A stretch of 64,000 bases of DNA from Trichomonas vaginalis G3. Taxonomy: Eukaryota > Parabasalia > Trichomonadida > Trichomonadidae. The translations under genes and the position numbers were made by a program. The notes beneath the pieces are model-generated. The model was given only the letters and a program-made list of their open reading frames with translations, was not told where the DNA came from and searched no databases. Below, one piece after another: positions 59,652-64,000 of the stretch. Every line of letters begins with the position of its first letter. Position 1 is the first letter of the stretch. Location of the stretch: the NCBI RefSeq assembly GCF_026262505.1, contig NC_067207.1, positions 28,054,082 to 28,118,081 on the forward strand, in the 5' to 3' direction.

Positions 59652-60566
59652 ATGTTAGCAACAACTTCACCAAACTCTTTAGTCATGAACCCAACTTCAA
59701 TGTTAGTAGAGATGAAAAGCTTCATTCCTTCTTCATATACTTTCGAAACAGAAATCCAGAAGATAAAGCAAGAACTTCTCCAAGGAGATTTAGACTGTAG
59801 TGCGAAAGATGAAACAAATGAACAATATCTTTATGAAATGCAGGATATTATTGACCATCTACCTAAACTTCCTGAAATACAACAACAAAAGCTTACTATT
59901 CCAGAATTTGAAGAAATAGAAGTCAGACCAACCGACTCAGTAGAAATAAAGAAGTTCATACGTAAGGTTAACTATGAGTTTCTTGGATTTCATTGCAACC
60001 ACAAAGTCATGGACAAAGACTGCGATATGGTATATAAGAACATCTCTGACATATATAAATCTGAAGAATTTAAGACCTACGACAACTTTGTTTCGTTAGT
60101 TGCAAAATGTGTATGGCAGATAAGAGATAAAGATAGAAGAGGTAAAGTATGGAACGGACAAATAAAACCCGCAACTTTTGAGTTAAAGAAAACCATTGAC
60201 GCCTTAGTTGTTCTAGCAGGTCAAATTTCAATGTACAATGCTAAAATGAACCCACAATGTTCAAAATGTAAAGCAGCAATGAGGAAATATAACTACTCCG
60301 TCAAAGAGATAGAACGTATGCGAAACGACTATGCTGACTTAAAGAAAGAAGCAGAGAAACCAGCAGAAAACAAAATGGACATGTTAGCATTTCTGAACAA
60401 AAACTATCCAACTGCTGACGATTTCCTTCTATCTGACGTCAAGAAGAAATATAAAGATACATTCAATATTGTGAAAACTTTTGATATCCTTCGTGAAGAA
60501 ATAGAAGCTACAAAACTGTTTAAAGTCATGAACCATCGCAACATATACCATGTAAAACGCTTGTAA
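59652..60566 (+). CDS. Module gene 1, unknown protein (Polinton 2)
   Basis: An intact 304-residue frame. Residues 1-100 are helical and acidic. The middle contains four cysteines and histidines that could bind a metal (FHCNHKVMDKDCD near 114-126; QCSKCKAA near 200). The C-terminal 60 residues (FLNKNYPTADDFLLSDVKKK ... REEIEATKLF) have the look of a winged-helix domain. It is flanked by half-site arrays on both sides in both Polintons, which makes it a candidate initiator or regulator that binds them. No known family is recognised. The Polinton 1 copy is nearly identical but broken. Confidence 0.6.
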   Translation: MLATTSPNSLVMNPTSMLVEMKSFIPSSYTFETEIQKIKQELLQGDLDCSAKDETNEQYLYEMQDIIDHLPKLPEIQQQKLTIPEFEEIEVRPTDSVEIKKFIRKVNYEFLGFHCNHKVMDKDCDMVYKNISDIYKSEEFKTYDNFVSLVAKCVWQIRDKDRRGKVWNGQIKPATFELKKTIDALVVLAGQISMYNAKMNPQCSKCKAAMRKYNYSVKEIERMRNDYADLKKEAEKPAENKMDMLAFLNKNYPTADDFLLSDVKKKYKDTFNIVKTFDILREEIEATKLFKVMNHRNIYHVKRL

Positions 60567-60573
60567 ATAGTTA

Positions 60574-60619
60574 TGTTAGAAAACGTGTTAGAAAACGTGT
60601 TAGATCTAACATGCTAACA
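60574..60619 (-). promoter_or_regulatory. Five-half-site array, TGTTA type, downstream of module gene 1
   Basis: TGTTA at 60574, 60586 and 60598, GATC at 60603-60606, TAACA at 60607 and 60615. It is in the opposite orientation to the five upstream arrays. Confidence 0.75.
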
Positions 60620-60710
60620 TAAAATATATTTTTATTGAATTCAGCAACAAAACTGTTTAAAGTCATGAACCATCGCAACATATACCATGTAAAACGCTTG
60701 TAAATAGTTA

Positions 60711-60756
60711 TGTTAGAAAAGTGGTTAGAAAACGTGTTAGATCTAACATGCTAACA
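60711..60756 (-). promoter_or_regulatory. Five-half-site array, TGTTA type, duplicated
   Basis: TGTTA at 60711, GGTTA at 60723, TGTTA at 60735, GATC at 60740-60743, TAACA at 60744 and 60752. It is preceded by a duplicate of the last codons of module gene 1 (60650-60702), so array and gene tail were copied together. Confidence 0.75.
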
Positions 60757-60780
60757 TAAAATATATTTTTGCTGAAAAAA

Positions 60781-61330
60781 ATGACCAAATTTCATGAATT
60801 TCCTCATATGTTTGCTACCCGAGGAAAACCGAGGATAGAGATTCCGTACGAAAATCGTAAAAAATTGCGAGTACGTACAAAAACGTAGTCGCCTAAAACT
60901 CATGAAAATCGTAAAAAAATGACCAAATTTCATTATATAACTGTTATTTTTTTACGAAGAGAACTTTGACACTTCGTCAAAAAAATCCCTGAAATCGTAA
61001 AAAAATGACCAAATTTCATGAATTTCCTCATATGTTTGCTACCCGAGGAAAACCGAGGATAGAGATTCCGTACGAAAATCGTAAAAAATTGCGAGTAGTA
61101 AAAAAAACCCAGTCGCCTAAAACTCATGAAAATCGTGAAGAACAGCGACCCAGACTTTTTTCGGGGTCGCCTAAAACTCATGAAAATCGTGAAAAACAGC
61201 GAGTAGGGACAAAACCCCAGTCGCCTAAAACTCATGAAAATCGTGAAAAAATGACCAAATTTCATTATATAACTGTTATTTTTTTACGAAGAGAACTTTT
61301 GCACTTCGTAAAAAAAATCCCTGAAATCAT
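60781..61330 (+). repeat. Array of copied fragments of the module gene 3 variable segment
   Basis: GAATTTCCTCATATGTTTGC ... GAGATTCCGTACGAAAATCG occurs at about 60796-60860 and again at about 61020-61082, matching module gene 3 at 62316-62378. It is followed by four shorter units containing AAAACTCATGAAAATCGT (60896, 61120, 61170 and 61226). Blocks starting ATGACCAAATTTCAT recur at 60781, 60919, 61006 and 61250. Parts of the array are open in frame with module gene 2. No independent gene is supported. Confidence 0.75.
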
Positions 61331-61406
61331 ATCTTTTATACAAAATAAAAAAATAACGTTAGTTTTTTTAAAAAATATTTTTTATTTTGTATGTAAGAAA
61401 CAGAAA

Positions 61407-62018
61407 ATGACAAACATTGAGTTTGAAACAGTTAGAAAGATAGACAATGACACCAAAATGGTTAGAATAGGTGATTTAAACGTAAGATACTCAAAGAAAT
61501 ACAACAAATATTCTTTGTCAGACATTTTATCTCCATCTGGAAAGAAAACATACCATTGGGTTGGAATTGCTTCAACTCAGAAAATTTTGACAAGAAATCC
61601 TGAGCTTATGATATCGGTAAGATTCTGTGGAACAAGAGCATATCTTATAGACAAAAGTCTTATACCAATAGTTTTGTTATGGTTAGACCCAGTTGTTGGA
61701 TATAACTTCATAACATATGGTTCATTCGATACGGAACGTTGCAGTGAAGGCTTACTTTACATCGTTCAGAAACCGAAGGACTTCAATACAAAGAGATATA
61801 AGATAGGAAGAACATATAATATAACTCAAAGATATGACAGTACAGTCAATAGAGTCAAGGTTGTGTTCGTTAACGATATGAGAGCTGCAGAAACAGAACT
61901 GCTTGAAGTTTTTGAGAAAATGTATGGTGCTCCCACGAAAGGTAAAGAAACGTTTGAAGTAGATGAGATAGGTAAAGCTATAAAATTATTTGACGAAGTT
62001 GCTGAAAAATACATGTAA
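61407..62018 (+). CDS. Module gene 2: KilA-N domain with GIY-YIG/T5orf172-like C-terminus (Polinton 2)
   Basis: A 203-residue frame that looks whole; the ATG at 61407 is chosen because it follows the TTTTGTATGTAAGAAACAG leader and matches the Polinton 1 start, although the frame is open upstream through the repeat array. It has the same domains as 26253-26864. The differences from that protein are at residues 18, 41, 49, 50, 53, 54, 72, 74, 109 and 189. Those at 49-54 (ND..RN to YH..GI) and 72-74 (A-H to R-C) are radical and lie in the KilA-N domain, while the C-terminal domain is almost unchanged. Confidence 0.8.
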   Translation: MTNIEFETVRKIDNDTKMVRIGDLNVRYSKKYNKYSLSDILSPSGKKTYHWVGIASTQKILTRNPELMISVRFCGTRAYLIDKSLIPIVLLWLDPVVGYNFITYGSFDTERCSEGLLYIVQKPKDFNTKRYKIGRTYNITQRYDSTVNRVKVVFVNDMRAAETELLEVFEKMYGAPTKGKETFEVDEIGKAIKLFDEVAEKYM

Positions 62019-62106
62019 AGCGTTTATTTTTGGTCTTTTGTGAAAGTCAGAAAATAACGCTAATTTTTTATAAAATATTTTTTTTATTTTGTATGTAAAG
62101 ACAGAT

Positions 62107-62913
62107 ATGTCAACAACCGAGAACACAACAACTGCTATCGTTCATGAAGCCATAAATGAAGAATATGAGTACATACAATATAACAAACAGTTACGTCTCA
62201 TTCGTTCGGTCAAAGACGATATGTACCAAATGCAAAGTATTTTGAATGCTCTTCGTTCTACAAAGCAAGCACATCATTGGTTTGAAAACCAACAGACAAA
62301 AGAACTTTTAGAAGAATTTCCTCATATGTTTGCGACCCGAGGAAAAACGCGGGTCGAGATTCCGTACGAAAATCGTAAAAATTTGCTAAATGGTTTGAGA
62401 GGCTGGTATGTACATAGACTTCTTGTAAATGCTGTTGCAATGTGGACTTCACCTCGTTACGCTTGTTATATTTTCATGATGTTAGATGAAATTCATAGAC
62501 AAGAACGTGAAGAGCTAGAGAACAAGCTTGAAGCAAAAGACAAAAGCCTTCAGAAAAGAATACCACGTTCGGTACCAAAAGGAAAGGAAAAGAACTATAA
62601 GTATATGATTTATACTGAAGAGATGGAAAATGAAGAAGACAGAGATATGGTTATGTTGCATTTAGTCAGAAGAAACAACAAAAGCTTTTACGACCTTGCT
62701 AAGATTTACAAATCTGACAGAAATTGGTTCTATCGCGAAAACTTACCGATTTCAATGACACCAAATGAAGATGTGAAACAAATAGTTCAAGATACTTTAC
62801 CTCAAACACACTATGATATTAAAGGTTGTACAATACTTACCTTCAAAGAAGATTTGCCGCTACTGAAGGAAAAAATAACAGAGTATTTTGACAACTTCAA
62901 ACAAGCAGAGTAA
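62107..62913 (+). CDS. Module gene 3: KilA-N protein with viral C-terminal domain (Polinton 2)
   Basis: A 268-residue frame that looks whole, from ATG 62107 (an in-frame ATG at 62089 lies within the leader TTTTGTATGTAAAGACAG). The KilA-N domain covers about residues 20-125, including QSILNALRSTKQAHHWFENQ and YVHRLLVNAVAMWTSPRYA. A charged linker follows (EREELENKLEAKDKSLQK), then a C-terminal domain (KYMIYTEEME ... HLVRRNNKSFYDLAKIY ... CTILTFKEDL) like those following KilA-N or Bro-N domains in large DNA viruses. Residues about 75-84 (MFATRGKTRV) differ from Polinton 1 and are the part copied upstream. Confidence 0.75.
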   Translation: MSTTENTTTAIVHEAINEEYEYIQYNKQLRLIRSVKDDMYQMQSILNALRSTKQAHHWFENQQTKELLEEFPHMFATRGKTRVEIPYENRKNLLNGLRGWYVHRLLVNAVAMWTSPRYACYIFMMLDEIHRQEREELENKLEAKDKSLQKRIPRSVPKGKEKNYKYMIYTEEMENEEDRDMVMLHLVRRNNKSFYDLAKIYKSDRNWFYRENLPISMTPNEDVKQIVQDTLPQTHYDIKGCTILTFKEDLPLLKEKITEYFDNFKQAE

Positions 62914-63379
62914 ATGAACCATTTATTTTTCAAGCTTGACTTCAGATGGCTCAGGTAGCTCTATAAGGTAAATTGCCTTGTCAAATCCTTCTGGCATTCC
63001 AAGTTCTTCCTTCCGACAGGAAAAAATTTTCCTTCCAACAGGAAAAAATTTTCCTTCCAACAGGAAAAAATTTTCCTTCCAACAGGAAAAATTTTTCCAG
63101 TTGTCCGTCCGTAAACCATTCAAATTTTCGAAAATTGAGAACTTTTTGGTCGAACTTCAGAAAAAGTTTTTCCTTCCGACAGGAAAAGTTTTTCCTTCCG
63201 ACAGGAAAAGTTTTTCCTTCCAACTGGAAAAGTTTTTCCTTCTGGCATTCCGAGTCCTTCCTTCCGACAGGACACAAACGAATGTCCGACGTACCACCAA
63301 CCGAGTCCATTCCAAAGCCAGAAGAACCGAAAGCTGCAGAACCACAACAGACTAAGACCAAACACTTACATTTTTTACG
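62914..63379. other. Spacer with palindromic repeats between module and ATPase
   Basis: It holds the palindromic tandem repeats at 63006-63240 and, on the minus strand, a short stretch ending in LPEPSEVKLEK (about 62926-63000) that could be the end of a small gene. On the plus strand, after the repeats, there is a proline/glutamate-rich stretch. No gene can be supported with confidence. Confidence 0.4.
63006..63240. repeat. Tandem palindromes TTTTCCTTCC(A/G)ACAGGAAAA
   Basis: Four units at 63006-63098 and four at 63166-63240, with a period of about 22-23, separated by unrelated sequence. Each unit is a hairpin, with TTTTCCT pairing with AGGAAAA. One unit has CAACTGG for C(A/G)ACAGG, a change that alters the loop side only. 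Confidence 0.85.
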
Positions 63380-64000
63380 CTTGACTTTTTACAATTTGAA
63401 CTTTGTTTGCGTAGATGTGAATTCTGAAAGAAGTATGAGGGTCTTGTATGACTTTGTACTTCTCCCATAGTTCATGTCTGTCAAACTTACCTGCCATGGA
63501 CTCTTTCATAAGTTCCATGAAATCGTCTTCGGACAATCCGGGGAAAGTACAATGTCAGTAAGTATTCTCTTTACATCCTTACTTAAACTCTTTGCTGTCT
63601 GTACACAAATGACAACAGAGATGTTGAAGTGTCTGAGCTTCTTAAGAATTCGACACATGTCTTGTTCTCTATTCTTTAACAAAGGATGAGAAGCAAAGTC
63701 ATCTAAGATAAGAAGACATCTGTGAGGGTAAGTCTTCCAATCGTAAGATTGCAATTTCTTCGAAATGTATTCTATCTCTTTCTGTTTGTTTCTGAAGTGT
63801 TTCTTCTCTAATATTCTCTGCATTTCCTCATTTGGGTCTTTAAACTTAGAATTGACATACTCATTTATAGCATTGTACTTCAAAACTCTTCTTTGGTACT
63901 TCTTTATCCAATCTAACAACTCAGAGTCTTTTATACATACTAACTTAGACTTCTTTATAATATCTTTGAACGAATTGACGGTTTGGTCAAATGACCAGAA
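63380..64000 (-). pseudogene. Polinton 2 FtsK/HerA-like packaging ATPase, partial at window edge
   Basis: The minus-strand frame is open to the window edge. It contains the Walker B strand HRCLLILDDFAS and the following VVICVQTAKSLSKDVKRIL, which match the Polinton 1 ATPase. The Walker A part would lie beyond 64000. The 3' part shows about one break; its limit is approximate. Confidence 0.75.

Larger units (their letters stand above)
49231..64000. mobile_element. Polinton/Maverick element 2, running off the right edge
   Basis: The Polinton gene set is present: RVE integrase, a family B polymerase, an FtsK/HerA-like ATPase at the edge, virion-type proteins, a fibre gene and the KilA-N module, plus a D12-class adenine methyltransferase beside the end. 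The left boundary is placed at about 49231, where an A run gives way to GC-rich palindromic sequence, but the inverted partner is outside the window, so TIR and target duplication are unproven. It shows fewer breaks than Polinton 1, about five in the visible part. Its core genes are deeply diverged from Polinton 1, its module and fibre shaft are not. Confidence 0.85.

Noticed and set aside
14831-60756. GGTGA arrays as restriction-modification target sites
   Set aside because: GGTGA is a known restriction site, but the fixed array spacing, the TGTTA version and the lack of any nuclease gene pattern do not fit a restriction system.

Overview
The window reads as nuclear DNA of a trichomonad, most likely Trichomonas vaginalis or a close relative. 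It is very AT-rich, its genes are intronless, it carries a protist histone H3, a papain-type protease leader and a cluster of secreted histidine acid phosphatase paralogues, and several genes have an initiator of the form TCATTTT just before the ATG. Most of the sequence is transposable: two Mutator-like (MULE) copies, a Kolobok element, a mariner, several small inverted-repeat elements, and two Polinton/Maverick elements (one complete by its ends, one running off the right edge).

Layout. 1-5325: MULE copy A, cut by the window edge and carrying a nested 3.0 kb Kolobok (1534-4534) in a TTAA site; its inner end lies against the first codons of a papain-family protease. 5326-10440: host segment with a BAR/SH3 protein and histone H3. 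10441-13574: MULE copy B, inverted relative to A and without the Kolobok, so it supplies the empty site. 13800-14253: a chromodomain-like gene and, converging on it, the tail of a host gene that is split by Polinton 1. 14254-37087: Polinton 1 (22.8 kb, TIRs of about 660-670 bp, TSD TACAAG), with a mariner inside its fibre gene. 37094-38154: the rest of the split host gene. 38155-44228: gene-poor DNA with tandem repeats and small inverted-repeat elements. 44229-49106: three histidine acid phosphatase paralogues, only one with the catalytic RHGxRTP, plus a small membrane protein. From about 49231 to the edge: Polinton 2, with a D12-class adenine methyltransferase next to its end, virion-type genes, integrase, a diverged family B polymerase and a packaging ATPase that runs off the window.

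The most interesting signal is a control system shared by the two Polintons. Both carry a three-gene module (an unknown protein, a KilA-N/GIY-YIG-like protein and a second KilA-N protein) that is nearly identical between them, although their integrases and polymerases are deeply diverged. Around the module, and in the TIRs of Polinton 1, lie eleven copies of a five-half-site palindromic array with fixed spacing. In Polinton 1 every half-site is GGTGA; in Polinton 2 nearly all are TGTTA, at the same spacing and around the same GATC centre, with some hybrid arrays. Between the two otherwise almost identical KilA-N/GIY-YIG proteins, six of ten amino-acid differences cluster at residues 49-54 and 72-74 of the KilA-N part. 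Upstream of the module in Polinton 2 there are extra copies of the variable segment of the second KilA-N gene. Together this looks like a DNA-recognition switch in which protein and sites changed together. All functional statements about it are inference.

The Polinton genes also fall into two groups by the sequence before their ATG: an A/T-tract ending in TTTTGTATGTAAAGA for the module and replication genes, and TATTTTTA(T/C)(C/A)TA for virion-type genes. This resembles early and late classes. No tRNA, rRNA or CRISPR array was seen.
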